Of a DNA stretch of 27,416 nt, positions 9,054 through 17,693 are shown piece after piece. The notes under the pieces are model-generated. The model saw only the letters and a list, made by a program, of their open reading frames with translations. It ran no database searches and was not told where the DNA came from. Location: positions 1 to 27,416 of the forward strand of contig CAAFNG010000256.1 of the NCBI GenBank assembly GCA_900764225.1, given 5' to 3'. The DNA is from Lachnospiraceae bacterium. GTDB taxonomy: Bacteria > Bacillota > Clostridia > Lachnospirales > Lachnospiraceae. Numbering within the stretch: the first letter of the stretch is position 1; each line of letters begins with the position of its first letter. The position numbers and the translations under genes were made by a program.

Positions 9054-9133
9054 TTTACTCTCCTCCTTTTATTATAAGACACCTTTTACGAAGGCATCTG
9101 GCCAGAGATAAGAACTTTTTTACTCCGGCTTTC

Positions 9134-9212
9134 TTTTACACAATAGAAAATGCTCCTGGATGAAACAGAGAATGGGGGAATCCAGGAGCATCTCTATCAC
9201 TTTATAGTGTAA
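9134..9212 (-). terminator. Nested inverted repeat; terminator after rsmG
   Basis: A perfect 12-bp stem, ATGCTCCTGGAT at 9150-9161 with its complement at 9180-9191, closes an 18-base loop. On the minus strand it is followed by TTTTC. It is nested in an outer match, TTTTACAC at about 9134-9141 with GTGTAAAA at about 9205-9212. This probably ends the mnmE-mnmG-rsmG transcript before the ABC cassette. The T tract is short, so strength is uncertain. The 219-base gap at 9054-9272 holds no gene that I can support. Confidence 0.6.
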
Positions 9213-9272
9213 AAATAATTTGTGATAAAAGTAGGATGAATGTGTGATATTTTTGTGAAACAAAATGATCTT

Positions 9273-9992
9273 TTATGCCAGTGGCTCTCGAAGTGGTGTA
9301 CCGGCTTTTCTCGGGTATTTTCCCGGAGTCGTTTTTACTTTTTCGATGATAACAAGAGAACGTCTGATCTCAGATCCCGGAAGATCAAAATACTGAATAT
9401 CACGGATCTTTCCGCCGAGGATCTTTACTGCCTTCTCTGCTGCTTCTGCTTCTTCTTTTACAGAACCGGATTTATAGGATACAAAAAGTCCTCCGACCTT
9501 TACATATGGGAGACAGTATTCGGACAGGGTTGCCAGTCCGGATACAGCTCTGGACACGCAGAGATCATATTTTTCCCGGTAAGATTTATTTTGGGCATAC
9601 TCTTCGGCTCTTCCGTGAATCGCTGTGATTCCGTCAAGACCAAGAAGCTCGAAAGTTTCCTGGAGAAATTTTACTCTCTTGTTCAAAGAATCCAGAAGGC
9701 AGGCTTCCACCTCCGGAAAAGCGATTTTCAACGGAACTCCCGGGAATCCTGCTCCGGTTCCTATATCCATGACAGTTTTTACTTTTGTCATATCCACTGC
9801 CTTGACACAGCAGAGACTGTCCAGAAAATGTTTCACGAGAACCTCATCAAATTCTGTGATTCCGGTCAGGTTCATGACTTTGTTTTTTTCTACAAGATAT
9901 TCATAAAACTGGATAAACTGGTGTTTCTGAGTGTCATTCAGAGTAATCCCAAGCTCTTCGCAGCCTTTTTCAAGGATTTCTAAGTTGTACAT
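9273..9992 (-). CDS. rsmG: 16S rRNA (guanine-527-N7)-methyltransferase RsmG
   Basis: A 239-aa enzyme that uses S-adenosylmethionine to methylate N7 of G527 in 16S rRNA in the 30S subunit; loss is linked to low-level streptomycin resistance in several bacteria. The family helix LVEKNKVMNLTGI and HFLDSL near the N-terminus are followed by the SAM motif DIGTGAGFPGVPL (about residues 74-86), then SLNKRVKFL and CVSRAV. Length matches the family (about 210-240). The ATG follows GAGAGGAAA. It lies 38 bases after mnmG and is the last gene of the unit. In many Firmicutes noc/parA/parB come next; here they do not. Confidence 0.96.
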   Translation of the reverse strand: MYNLEILEKGCEELGITLNDTQKHQFIQFYEYLVEKNKVMNLTGITEFDEVLVKHFLDSLCCVKAVDMTKVKTVMDIGTGAGFPGVPLKIAFPEVEACLLDSLNKRVKFLQETFELLGLDGITAIHGRAEEYAQNKSYREKYDLCVSRAVSGLATLSEYCLPYVKVGGLFVSYKSGSVKEEAEAAEKAVKILGGKIRDIQYFDLPGSEIRRSLVIIEKVKTTPGKYPRKAGTPLREPLA

Positions 9993-10030
9993 GTATTTTC
10001 CTCTCTATTTCATTATTTATTCGGTATCTC

Positions 10031-11866
10031 TTAATGTTTATGACCGGATCTGCTCTCCAGGTATACAAGAAGCACGGAAATATCTGCCGGGGATACGCCG
10101 GAGATTCGGGATGCCTGACCGATAGATACCGGTCTGTACGCTTCCAGCTTCTGGCGTGCTTCGATACGAAGGCTTCCTACCTCTTCATAATCGATGTCTT
10201 CCGGAAGCTTTTTCTGCTCCAGTTTCTTGAACTGCTCTACCTGCTGGCATACATCTTCCGGAAGCTCCGGTCTTTCCTTATCGATCGGTGCCAGTGCTAC
10301 ATAAGTAAGCTCCGGTCTGCGGATCAGCTCTGCAATGGTTGTTCCGGATTTCAGCAGTGTGCTTCCAAGGGATTCCAGAAGGCTCTGTACCTCTGCAGAT
10401 GCGCCGATATTTGTATGCTCAACACGCTGGATCTCTTCCTGGATCCGGCGCTCTTTTTCCAGTAATTTATTGTAGGTTTCATCATCTACCAGGCCGACCT
10501 CCCAGCCTTTTTTGCGGAGACGGAGATCTGCATTATCCTGACGGAGAAGCAGGCGGTACTCAGCACGGCTTGTCATCATTCGGTATGGCTCATGGTTTTC
10601 TTTTGTTACGAGGTCATCAATAAGAACTCCGATGTATGCTTCGGAGCGGTCAAGTATCAGCTGTTCTTTTCCTTTTACTTCCATGGCTGCATTGATTCCT
10701 GCGATCAGTCCCTGAGCCGCAGCTTCCTCGTAGCCTGAACTTCCGTTAAACTGTCCGCCGCTGAAAAGTCCTTTGATCTTTTTGAATTCCAGTGTCGGAT
10801 AGAGCTGGCGTGGATTAATGCAGTCGTACTCGATGGCATAAGCATTTTTTACAATTTTTGCGTGTTCCAGGCCTGGTACAGAATGGTACATTTCGTACTG
10901 AACATCTTCCGGAAGGGAACTTGACATTCCACCAATGTACATTTCATTTGTGTAAAGACCTTCCGGTTCGATGAATACCTGATGACGTTTTTTATCTGCA
11001 AAACGTACTACTTTATCCTCAATGGACGGACAGTATCTTGGGCCGGTTCCTTCAATCATACCGGAATACAGCGGGGATCTGTCCAGATTTGCACGGATGA
11101 TTTCGTGTGTTTTTTCATTTGTATAGGTCAACCAGCAGGATTTCTGCTCGATCTGTACGGATTCCGGGTCTGTTGAGAAGGAGAACGGAACTACCTTTTT
11201 GTCTCCGAATTGTTCTTCCATCTTGGAATAATCAATGGTGTTTCCGGCGATTCGGGCCGGTGTTCCTGTTTTGAAACGGAACATTTCGATTCCCAGTTTT
11301 TTCAGGGAATCAGTGAGATAATTGGCTGCCTGAAGTCCGTTTGGTCCCGTATAGTTGCTTACATCGCCGTAGATACAGCGGGCTTTGAGGTAGGTTCCTG
11401 TACAGAGAACGACTGCTTTTGCATGATAAGTAGCTCCTGAAAAGGTTTTTACACCCGTAATGTGTCCGTCTTCTGCCAGAAGTTCCGTTACTTCGCCCTG
11501 GCGAATGGTTAAATTCTCCGTATTTTCCAGAGTTTTACGCATTTCTGTGCTGTAGGCCTGTTTGTCTGCCTGTGCACGGAGAGAATGAACTGCCGGTCCT
11601 TTGGACTGATTGAGCATTTTGGACTGAATAAATGTTTTGTCTATATTTTTTCCCATTTCACCACCGAGAGCATCCAGTTCACGGACAAGATGACCTTTGG
11701 AGCTGCCTCCTACATTGGGGTTACAGGGCATTAAAGCAATGCTGTCTACGCTGACTGTGAACATGACGGTTTGCAGGCCCAGACGGGCACTTGCCAATGC
11801 AGCCTCGCAACCGGCGTGGCCTGCGCCTACTACTATGATGTCGAAAAACTGTTCCAGATTTTTCAT
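10031..11866 (-). CDS. mnmG: tRNA uridine-34 carboxymethylaminomethyl enzyme MnmG (GidA)
   Basis: A 611-aa FAD-dependent protein that with MnmE installs the 5-carboxymethylaminomethyl group on U34 of certain tRNAs, using methylenetetrahydrofolate and glycine or ammonium. The N-terminus has the dinucleotide fold [19 protein letters not shown] (about residues 11-29), then [22 protein letters not shown], a MnmG hallmark, and [20 protein letters not shown]. The C-terminal helical domain ends with [16 protein letters not shown], the surface that contacts MnmE and tRNA. Length is near the usual 620-630, so the protein is complete. The ATG follows GAGGAG. It lies 89 bases after mnmE in the same unit. 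Confidence 0.97.
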   Translation of the reverse strand: MKNLEQFFDIIVVGAGHAGCEAALASARLGLQTVMFTVSVDSIALMPCNPNVGGSSKGHLVRELDALGGEMGKNIDKTFIQSKMLNQSKGPAVHSLRAQADKQAYSTEMRKTLENTENLTIRQGEVTELLAEDGHITGVKTFSGATYHAKAVVLCTGTYLKARCIYGDVSNYTGPNGLQAANYLTDSLKKLGIEMFRFKTGTPARIAGNTIDYSKMEEQFGDKKVVPFSFSTDPESVQIEQKSCWLTYTNEKTHEIIRANLDRSPLYSGMIEGTGPRYCPSIEDKVVRFADKKRHQVFIEPEGLYTNEMYIGGMSSSLPEDVQYEMYHSVPGLEHAKIVKNAYAIEYDCINPRQLYPTLEFKKIKGLFSGGQFNGSSGYEEAAAQGLIAGINAAMEVKGKEQLILDRSEAYIGVLIDDLVTKENHEPYRMMTSRAEYRLLLRQDNADLRLRKKGWEVGLVDDETYNKLLEKERRIQEEIQRVEHTNIGASAEVQSLLESLGSTLLKSGTTIAELIRRPELTYVALAPIDKERPELPEDVCQQVEQFKKLEQKKLPEDIDYEEVGSLRIEARQKLEAYRPVSIGQASRISGVSPADISVLLVYLESRSGHKH

Positions 11867-11955
11867 GCTTTTTCTCCTCGTATATATTCTTATTTTTTCT
11901 TTATTTCTTTATAGTTTGTTTTCCCTTGGCAGGATGCTTATTTTTTATATGGACA

Positions 11956-13332
11956 CTATTTTCCCATACAAAATTTAGAGAATATCTCATTAACAAGATC
12001 TTCCCCCAGTGATTCTCCAAGAATCCTTCCCAAACTCTCATATGCATCTGTCAGATCTATGGAATAGAAATCTTCGGGCATTCCGCTTTCTATACTATTT
12101 TCTACCAGAGAAAGACTTTCCACAGCTTTCAAAAGCTCCTGTCTATGCCGTTCATTTGTGATATAAACTTCATCATTAAAGTTAATCTCTCCACTGAAGA
12201 ACATTTCCCGGATTTTTTCTTCCAGATCTGTAATTCCGGTTTCTTCTTTTGCTGATACTGGTATCACCGGCTGGTCTATTCTGCTTTTTAAATCCTCTAT
12301 ATTTATGGCTGATTCAAGATCTGTCTTACTGTAGAGGACAATTGTCTTTTTCTCTTGCAAAATTTTTATGATCTCTTCATCGTTTTCATCCAATGGTACT
12401 GAGGAATCTACTACATAAAGTATCAGATCTGCATCTGCTGCCATTTCTTTTGCTTTGGATACGCCAATCTTTTCCACGATGTCTTCTGTCTGGCGGATAC
12501 CGGCCGTGTCTGCGATCTTTAATGTGATTCCATTCAGGTTTATATACTCTTCCAGTACGTCTCTGGTTGTTCCTGCAATATCTGTTACGATGGCTCTGTC
12601 TTCTCCCAGAAGCAGATTCAGCAGCGATGATTTTCCTGCATTTGGCTTGCCCAGTATCACTGTCCGGATACCTTCCTGCATAATCTTTCCGTCTTCTGCT
12701 GTCTTTAGAAGTCCCTGTATTTTTTCTTTTTCTTCTGACACGATTTTCTCTAATTCTTCAGGATATCCTGTCAGATCATAATGTTCCGGGTCATCTAATG
12801 CCGATTCAATGTACGCAATATGGTACAGTAATTTTTTTCTGATTTGTTGTACTGTTTTTCGGACTGAACCTTTTAATTGTCCTACAGAATTCTTTAATGA
12901 GTACTCATTTTTGGACTGTATTACATCCATAACAGCTTCTGCCTGAGACAGATCGATCCTTCCATTGAGAAATGCTCGCTTGGTAAATTCTCCTGGTTCG
13001 GCAATTAGGGCACCATTTTTCAGTACTGTCTCCAGTACTTTTTTCATTGCCAGAACGCCTCCATGACAGTCAATTTCTATTGTATCTTCACCTGTATATG
13101 TCCGTGGACCTCGCATGGCCATGACCAGTACTTCGTCTATCATTTCCTCGCCATCATATATATATCCGTAATGAATCGTATGGCTTGGGACATTCTCCAG
13201 AGATTTTTTTCCACCCTTGGAGTGGTACACTTTTGATGCAGTCTCAAAAGCTTCCGGCCCGCTGATCCTGACGATTCCGATTCCCGATGCACTCATAGCT
13301 GTGGAAATCGCAGCAATCGTTGTCTCTTCCAT
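11956..13332 (-). CDS. mnmE: tRNA modification GTPase MnmE (TrmE)
   Basis: A 458-aa GTPase and partner of MnmG in U34 modification. It begins TIAAISTAMSASGIGIVRISGP, the folate-binding N-terminal domain. It has a helical domain with the embedded G domain: G1 GKPNAGKSS (about residue 228), G2 DIAGTTRD, G3 DTAGIRQ and G4 YSKTDL. It ends in CMGK, the conserved C-terminal CxGK whose cysteine is needed for activity. Length fits the family. The ATG follows GAGAGGAGAG. The nearest good promoter is about 290 bases upstream, leaving a long leader. Confidence 0.97.
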   Translation of the reverse strand: MEETTIAAISTAMSASGIGIVRISGPEAFETASKVYHSKGGKKSLENVPSHTIHYGYIYDGEEMIDEVLVMAMRGPRTYTGEDTIEIDCHGGVLAMKKVLETVLKNGALIAEPGEFTKRAFLNGRIDLSQAEAVMDVIQSKNEYSLKNSVGQLKGSVRKTVQQIRKKLLYHIAYIESALDDPEHYDLTGYPEELEKIVSEEKEKIQGLLKTAEDGKIMQEGIRTVILGKPNAGKSSLLNLLLGEDRAIVTDIAGTTRDVLEEYINLNGITLKIADTAGIRQTEDIVEKIGVSKAKEMAADADLILYVVDSSVPLDENDEEIIKILQEKKTIVLYSKTDLESAINIEDLKSRIDQPVIPVSAKEETGITDLEEKIREMFFSGEINFNDEVYITNERHRQELLKAVESLSLVENSIESGMPEDFYSIDLTDAYESLGRILGESLGEDLVNEIFSKFCMGK

Positions 13333-13625
13333 TATTCACTCTCCTCTCAAAAGTTCCTGCCAACAGGATTGCTCCATAATCCCGGCACAAAAAAAGTTAT
13401 TCCGGAAAAGCTTTTTACATGCAAAAAACACGTATTATTCACGCTTTCACCTAGAATAACATCTTCTGTCAGTTTCTATATTTATAAATGTGATCTCTGC
13501 ATTCCGGATGTCCGCTGCAGAAATATCGTTACTGTTCACTGAAATGTTTTTGTAAACAAAGGTCACTGAAAAACTGAGAACAATGTAAACAGTAACGAAA
13601 TATTTTTTATTATTTCTCTTCAATG
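13333..13625 (-). promoter_or_regulatory. Long mnmE leader with inverted repeat
   Basis: This gene-free stretch would be the 5' untranslated region of mnmE if transcription starts at the promoter at 13626-13654. It holds a 10-bp inverted repeat, CGTTACTGTT at 13527-13536 and AACAGTAACG at 13588-13597, extended by near-matching AATAT flanks. Two TCACTGAAA words lie between the arms. Closer to the gene is a weaker pair, GAATAAC/ATTATTC, followed on minus by a T-run. It resembles no riboswitch class that I recognise, and there is no T-box sequence. A regulatory role is inferred from structure and length only. Confidence 0.4.
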
Positions 13626-13654
13626 ATTATAAAGAATTGCTGTGGAGATTGCAA
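13626..13654 (-). promoter_or_regulatory. Sigma-A promoter upstream of mnmE
   Basis: Read on the minus strand, TTGCAA (13649-13654) is separated by exactly 17 bases from TATAAT (13626-13631), a perfect -10 with a good -35. Transcription would start near 13619 and run toward mnmE. It lies just after the stop of the 181-aa gene, so it gives mnmE-mnmG-rsmG their own start. Confidence 0.7.
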
Positions 13655-13669
13655 TGATAATTTTTAATT

Positions 13670-14215
13670 TTATACCCTTTTGTAAATAATCGGAACATCA
13701 TATCCGAAGGTTCTCTTTCCATTCACTTCCATACTTTCCGATACCTCCAGACACGCATCTGAGAATTTTTCCCACAGTCTGAATGTCACAACCGAAGTAA
13801 ATTGGCTCACACTGCCGCCTTCCCAAAAACCACCCTTTTCCTGATATAATGCTGGTGTAAACTTCACAGATTTTCTGAGTTCACTATAATCTACGATCTT
13901 CATAGAATTATAAGAAAACGTATTTTTATCTTCTCCTTCTGGAATTTCATAGGAAGACAGCATAATTTTATCGTTATTATCTGTAATAAGAAATAGATGT
14001 GGTGATGCGTGACGTCTTCCGGCCGTCTCATAATAGCTTTCTTCTACAATAAATATTCCGGTAAAATCTTCAGGAATATTTTTTATTTTATCATTGCATA
14101 CTGTATTTACATGTTGTGCATACGGAAATATTTTCCCGGCTTCTTTCATTTCTGTAAATTGCTCTTTATTATCAAAATGTCCTGTCATAAGCTTTACAAA
14201 TTTTTCAATTTTCAT
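13670..14215 (-). CDS. Unassigned 181-aa protein, CpcT/CpeT-like by appearance
   Basis: A soluble-looking protein without signal peptide or membrane segment. Near the N-terminus it has LMTGHFDNKEQF, followed by FPYAQHVNTVC, GIFIVEESYYETAG, SYEIPEG and, later, ALYQEKGGFWEGG. These resemble, in kind and order, the GxFxNxEQ, YxEQxY and YxxxxGxFxGG elements of the CpcT/CpeT family, phycobiliprotein lyases of about 180-200 residues with a lipocalin-like barrel. That assignment is from memory of the family and needs a profile search; no phycobilins are expected here. The ATG is preceded by AGGCAGG. It sits alone between the jag terminator and the mnmE promoter, so it is probably its own unit. The gene is AT-richer than its neighbours. 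Confidence 0.8.
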   Translation of the reverse strand: MKIEKFVKLMTGHFDNKEQFTEMKEAGKIFPYAQHVNTVCNDKIKNIPEDFTGIFIVEESYYETAGRRHASPHLFLITDNNDKIMLSSYEIPEGEDKNTFSYNSMKIVDYSELRKSVKFTPALYQEKGGFWEGGSVSQFTSVVTFRLWEKFSDACLEVSESMEVNGKRTFGYDVPIIYKRV

Positions 14216-14233
14216 AATGATGACCTGCCTCTC

Positions 14234-14324
14234 TCGTGCCCGTCAGGCACACTAATCAAGCGGATATTCGCAATCCATATTCGCCACCTGGCTCTGCACC
14301 GATAAACCACTTCGCAGTTTATCA
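14234..14324. repeat. Hairpin-rich intergenic element
   Basis: The gap between jag and the 181-aa gene contains GTGCC-CGTCA-GGCAC near 14236-14250, two GCGAATAT words 13 bases apart on the minus strand, and GATAAAC-CACTTCGCA-GTTTATC near 14301-14323. It is GC-richer than the flanks, has no open frame, and directly abuts the jag terminator. It looks like a dispersed palindromic repeat or a small mobile remnant, but no second copy is in this window. Confidence 0.4.
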
Positions 14325-14370
14325 GTAAAAAAAGCCGTATCCACAGAGCTTTCGCTCCGGATTACGGCTT
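14325..14370 (-). terminator. Intrinsic terminator of the rpmH-jag operon
   Basis: On the minus strand AAGCCGTAATCC (14359-14370) pairs with GGATACGGCTT (14332-14342) with a one-base bulge. The apical GAGC-GAAA-GCTC adds stability, and a run of seven T follows. It lies 19 bases after the jag stop codon. Confidence 0.9.
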
Positions 14371-14388
14371 ATATTTTTTACCACTGAA

Positions 14389-15399
14389 TCAGTAATTATT
14401 TCTTTTCAGTTTTACCACTACATGTCTGTAAGGTTCTTCACCCTCACTGACTGTCTCTACATAGCGGTTGCCCTGCAGAGATGCGTGGATGATTCTTCTC
14501 TCGTACGGATTCATCGGTTCCAGAACTACCGGTTTTCTGGTTTTCTTCACCTTGAAAGCGATTCCTCTTGCAAGGTTCTCCAGAGTTTCTTTACGACGGC
14601 GTCTGTAATCCTCTGTATCAAGTTTTACTCGAATGTAAGTGGACTCGCCCTTGTTTACTACAAGGCTTGTCAGATACTGGAGAGAATCCAGTGTCTGTCC
14701 TCTTTTTCCAATGAGGATACCCATGTCCTCACCTTCAAAATCTACATCAAGAGAACCATCTGCTGTATTGTATTTGGATGTGATCTCCACTTCTCCAAGA
14801 TCCATGGAACCAAATACATCGCGAAGAAATACAACTGCTCTCTCTTCGATCTCTTTGATCTTCTCCGGATCAGTGATGATCTCAACCGGTCTTCCCTGCT
14901 TCGGTGCCTTCTCACGTATTTCTTTCGGCTGACGCTCCTTCGGCGCTCTCGGCTGTTTCTCACGTGCAGGTTTTGCCTTCGGCTGGAAGTCTTTTGCCGG
15001 TTTCTCTTTTGGCTGTGCATTCTTTACAGGTGCCTCTTCAGATGTTTTCTCTTCCTGTTCTGCTTCTGCTTTCACCGGTTTCTTCTCCTTTACAGGAGCA
15101 GCTTTCAGTGCAGCTTCTTTCTTCATATTCGGAGTAAACGGCTTGTCTAATTTCTTCTCATCTTTAATAGCGTCCAGTTTAACGGACTCTACCAGATTTT
15201 CGATCTCCTGCATATCAGAAACTGGCTCGATTCTGCGAACTTTGATCACGGCAGGTTTGCTGCCGATTCCGAAGAATCCGGAGCTGCCTTCACTGATAAC
15301 CTGAATATCAAGCTGGTCACTGGAAGTTCCAAGCTCAAGACACGCTTTTGTGATAGCTTCATTCTTTGTTTTTGCTGAAAACTGAATGTAATCCTCCAT
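14389..15399 (-). CDS. jag: RNA-binding protein Jag/KhpB (SpoIIIJ-associated)
   Basis: This 336-aa protein has the three Jag parts. The Jag-N domain (MEDYIQFSAKTKNEAI to GSKPAVIKVRR, residues 1-75) contains the GFFGIGSKPA motif. The type II KH domain has GKRGQTLDSLQYL (about residue 230). The R3H domain has RRRKETLENLARG and NPYERRIIHASL. KhpB/EloR proteins bind RNA and influence cell elongation and division in Gram-positive bacteria. Between Jag-N and KH is a Lys/Pro/Glu-rich linker of about 100 residues, longer than in short Jag proteins and probably disordered. It is 21 bases after yidC, the usual partner, and is the last gene of the operon before a strong terminator. Confidence 0.95.
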   Translation of the reverse strand: MEDYIQFSAKTKNEAITKACLELGTSSDQLDIQVISEGSSGFFGIGSKPAVIKVRRIEPVSDMQEIENLVESVKLDAIKDEKKLDKPFTPNMKKEAALKAAPVKEKKPVKAEAEQEEKTSEEAPVKNAQPKEKPAKDFQPKAKPAREKQPRAPKERQPKEIREKAPKQGRPVEIITDPEKIKEIEERAVVFLRDVFGSMDLGEVEITSKYNTADGSLDVDFEGEDMGILIGKRGQTLDSLQYLTSLVVNKGESTYIRVKLDTEDYRRRRKETLENLARGIAFKVKKTRKPVVLEPMNPYERRIIHASLQGNRYVETVSEGEEPYRHVVVKLKRNNY

Positions 15400-15420
15400 T
15401 ACGAACCCCTCCGTTCCTGA

Positions 15421-16743
15421 TTATTTCTTCTTATTTCTTTCATCAAAATCTCTTACGAGATTAGCTTTGGCTGTGATACTTCCTGCTTTTGCATTTCTTG
15501 ACTTCGCATAAGCTTCATCAACCTTGCGAGCTCTGTCTGAAGCACCATTGTTTCCGCTGTTACCCTTATCAATTACAGGTTTATTGATATTCTTGGCGGA
15601 CTGATGAGCCTGATTTGTAATCTTCTGCGGCGGAAGTCCTTCCTTCGCACGCTTCGCTTCGATCTTCTTCATATTCTCATTAACCAGATCATCAATGTTC
15701 ATCTTATCAAGATGACGGTTGATCGCAAACTGCTGAGCACTTCGTACAACAGCACTGGCGATCCAGTAGATACCAAGACCAACCGGGAATGTGAAGCAGA
15801 AGAATGCAGACATCAGCGGCATAACCATGTTCATGGTCTTCATGGAGCTTGCCATTGCACTGGCCTGATCATTTCCGTCTGTCGGCTGTGTTGCTGCCTG
15901 TGGCATAAGCTTCAGGTTCAGCATCTGAGTTGCCCATGCAAGAACCGGGATCAGAAGTGCTATGATCGCAAGTAACAGAGAACCATGATTTTTGAGGAAC
16001 TCCATGATATAGTACAGCGGCTGGTCTGCGATATTCAGTCCACAGAATCCCTGCATCTTGGAAATCTCATGAGAAGTACTTGTTATCATATCAGAAAAGC
16101 CTGAAAACTGATTCATCTTGGCCAGCTCTTTCCACTGTTCAGGAGAAAGTGCATACAGAAAATCAACAATAGAGTTACTTGTAGCATTTCCGGCACTGTC
16201 CATAACGAGACGTACTCGTGTCATGGAATTATCTGTAATAAACTGCTGCAGGATATCCGTGTATCCGTTTACAGCTACCAGCTTGTCAACTACACCAGTA
16301 AAAATGCTCTTTACACTTCCAACGTAAGCAGGAATTCGGTAGATAACCTGATACAGTGCAAACAGAATAGGCATCTGAATGGCTAACTGTACACAGCTAC
16401 CGGTGGGAGAAACACCATATTTCTGATAAACAGCCTGGGTTTCTTCGTTCATTTTCATCATGGAGTCCTGATCTTTTTTACCCTGATATTTCTTCTGGAC
16501 CTTCTGGATCTCAGGCTGCATGATCGCACTTAACTTGGAAAATTTCTGCTGCTTGACCTGCAGCGGTGTCATAAAGGCAAAGATAAGAATACTGAAGATA
16601 ATGATACAAAGACCAATGTTCTGGATTCCGAACAGGCCGTCAAGCATCTTATATATGCCATCCATGATCCATCCCATCACAGACGCGATCTGTCCGATAA
16701 TAGGAGTTCCGGTTTTTGTTGCTAAAAACAGTTCCAAATTCAT
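15421..16743 (-). CDS. yidC: Membrane protein insertase YidC/OxaA
   Basis: A 440-aa inner-membrane insertase that works alone or with SecYEG. After a first membrane segment (NIGLCIIIFSILIFAFMTPLQ, about 40-60) comes the cytoplasmic hairpin KQQKFSKLSAIMQPEIQKVQKKYQ, then the conserved SPTGSCVQLAIQMPILFALYQVIYRIPAY. An unusually long extracytoplasmic loop follows (about 155-245). The last segments include LLAIIALLIPVLAWATQML and the conserved FFCFTFPVGLGIYWIASAVV. There is no signal peptide with lipobox as in Bacillus SpoIIIJ, which is common in Clostridia. The tail is basic, suited to ribosome contact. The ATG follows AGGAGGAA. The 83-base gap to yidD holds no gene. Confidence 0.95.
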   Translation of the reverse strand: MNLELFLATKTGTPIIGQIASVMGWIMDGIYKMLDGLFGIQNIGLCIIIFSILIFAFMTPLQVKQQKFSKLSAIMQPEIQKVQKKYQGKKDQDSMMKMNEETQAVYQKYGVSPTGSCVQLAIQMPILFALYQVIYRIPAYVGSVKSIFTGVVDKLVAVNGYTDILQQFITDNSMTRVRLVMDSAGNATSNSIVDFLYALSPEQWKELAKMNQFSGFSDMITSTSHEISKMQGFCGLNIADQPLYYIMEFLKNHGSLLLAIIALLIPVLAWATQMLNLKLMPQAATQPTDGNDQASAMASSMKTMNMVMPLMSAFFCFTFPVGLGIYWIASAVVRSAQQFAINRHLDKMNIDDLVNENMKKIEAKRAKEGLPPQKITNQAHQSAKNINKPVIDKGNSGNNGASDRARKVDEAYAKSRNAKAGSITAKANLVRDFDERNKKK

Positions 16744-16826
16744 TTCCTCCTAGACTTCTTATTCAATTGTAAAAGTCCGGTAACTACCCTGCCCCGGGAA
16801 AAGAGACAAAACAGTCACAAAATAAT

Positions 16827-17039
16827 TCATGGCACAGGGTCATAGCCTCCGTGGGAAAAAGGATTGCATCGCAATATCCTCCATGCCGCAAGAAGGCTTC
16901 CCTTAAATGCGCCATATTTTTCGATTGCTTCTAAACCATATTGAGAACATGTGGGAATATAAGGACATTTCGTTCTCTTCATCGGCGAGATATATTTTTG
17001 ATAGAGTCTTATCATCTTAATCAGAAATTTCTTTATCAT
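16827..17039 (-). CDS. yidD: Membrane protein insertion efficiency factor YidD
   Basis: A small protein of about 70 aa with an amphipathic N-terminal helix ([19 protein letters not shown]) and the family signature [36 protein letters not shown] ends it exactly as in the family. YidD helps YidC-dependent insertion. The ATG at 17037-17039 is preferred because AGGG lies seven bases upstream; an ATG two codons earlier (17045) is crowded against that site. The gene overlaps the 3' end of rnpA, a common arrangement. Confidence 0.93.
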   Translation of the reverse strand: MIKKFLIKMIRLYQKYISPMKRTKCPYIPTCSQYGLEAIEKYGAFKGSLLAAWRILRCNPFSHGGYDPVP

Positions 17040-17379
17040 GTTCATTCCCTGTTATATGATGCTTTTTTGCAAGATGCAAAAGTGCACTCTCGATCTCGTG
17101 AAAGCCTTTATCTTTCGCTCCGGCTCTCGCTACAACTACAATATCAAGGTTACTGTCAAAATCTGTTTCGTTGAGACGATAGCTTTCTCTGATCAATCTG
17201 GTGAGTCTGTGGCGAACCACACTATTCCCTACTTTTTTACTTACTGATATTCCCAGACGATTCTTCTTGTGCTGATTCTTCAGCACGTACATCACCAGAA
17301 GCCGATTTGCGTATGATGTTCCGTTCTGATATACAACTCTGAAATCTTGATTCTTTTTTAAGGACTCTGATCTTATCAA
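17017..17379 (-). CDS. rnpA: Ribonuclease P protein component
   Basis: The 120-aa protein subunit of RNase P, which with the catalytic RNA removes 5' leaders from tRNA precursors. The N-terminus has the hydrophobic [21 protein letters not shown] strand set. The central RxRxxRxxRES motif appears as [15 protein letters not shown], and [21 protein letters not shown] completes the fold. Length is usual. Translation starts at a TTG (17377-17379) seven bases after AGGAGG. It lies downstream of rpmH with a hairpin between, and overlaps yidD. Confidence 0.95.
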   Translation of the reverse strand: MIRSESLKKNQDFRVVYQNGTSYANRLLVMYVLKNQHKKNRLGISVSKKVGNSVVRHRLTRLIRESYRLNETDFDSNLDIVVVARAGAKDKGFHEIESALLHLAKKHHITGNEHDKEISD

Positions 17380-17430
17380 ACGAATCCTCCTTAATTAAAT
17401 TCCGCTCCTGCGGATATTTCTCCGGATAGA

Positions 17431-17456
17431 AGAAAAGACCACATAAATGCGGTCTT
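17431..17456 (-). terminator. Attenuator-like hairpin between rpmH and rnpA
   Basis: On the minus strand AAGACCGCAT pairs with ATGTGGTCTT (17435-17456, one mismatch) and is followed by TTCTTC. Placed five bases after the rpmH stop, it would end part of the transcripts, letting L34 be made in excess of RnpA. The T tract is interrupted, so read-through is expected. A second small stem, TCCGC-TCCT-GCGGA, lies at 17401-17414. Confidence 0.6.
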
Positions 17457-17461
17457 GCAGC

Positions 17462-17596
17462 TTATGCTGATAACTGTTTTCTTCCTTTTAATCTTCTTGC
17501 AGCTAATACTTTACGTCCGCCCTTTGTGCTCATACGAGCTCTGAAGCCGTGAACCTTAGCTCTGGATCTCTTTTTTGGCTGAAATGTCATCTTCAT
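17462..17596 (-). CDS. rpmH: 50S ribosomal protein L34
   Basis: A complete 44-aa protein beginning [19 protein letters not shown], with [20 protein letters not shown], the characteristic basic L34 sequence. The ATG is at 17594-17596 and the TAA at 17462-17464. AAAGGAGGTG stands about eight bases before the start, a near-perfect ribosome-binding site. It is the first gene of the rpmH-rnpA-yidD-yidC-jag operon and diverges from dnaA, as in most bacteria. Confidence 0.97.
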   Translation of the reverse strand: MKMTFQPKKRSRAKVHGFRARMSTKGGRKVLAARRLKGRKQLSA

Positions 17597-17664
17597 AGGT
17601 AAAGCACCTCCTTTATCTATTTTTAATTGTTATGAAATAACTTATCATTCAGAACATCGTTTCA

Positions 17665-17693
17665 ATTATATAAATAAACCGCCTTTTCGTCAA
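17665..17693 (-). promoter_or_regulatory. Sigma-A promoter of rpmH
   Basis: Read on the minus strand, TTGACG (17688-17693) stands 17 bases from TATAAT (17665-17670), close to the perfect consensus. The transcript would start near 17658, giving a leader of about 60 bases before rpmH. This fits a highly expressed ribosomal protein operon. Confidence 0.85.

Noticed and set aside
9071..9076. TATAAT (minus) before the ABC ATPase gene
   Set aside because: It touches the ribosome-binding site and has no -35 at a usable distance.
9829..9844. Second parS-like sequence in rsmG
   Set aside because: TGTTTCACGAGAACCT matches 13 of 16 positions but breaks the palindrome in three places, so ParB binding is doubtful.
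14422..15150. Plus-strand open frame opposite jag
   Set aside because: Shadow of the Lys/Pro/Glu-rich Jag linker, with no ribosome-binding site and no family features.
16790..16803. Noc-site-like CCCGGGAAAA upstream of yidC
   Set aside because: Only the right half fits the Noc consensus; the left flank does not, and no noc gene is visible.
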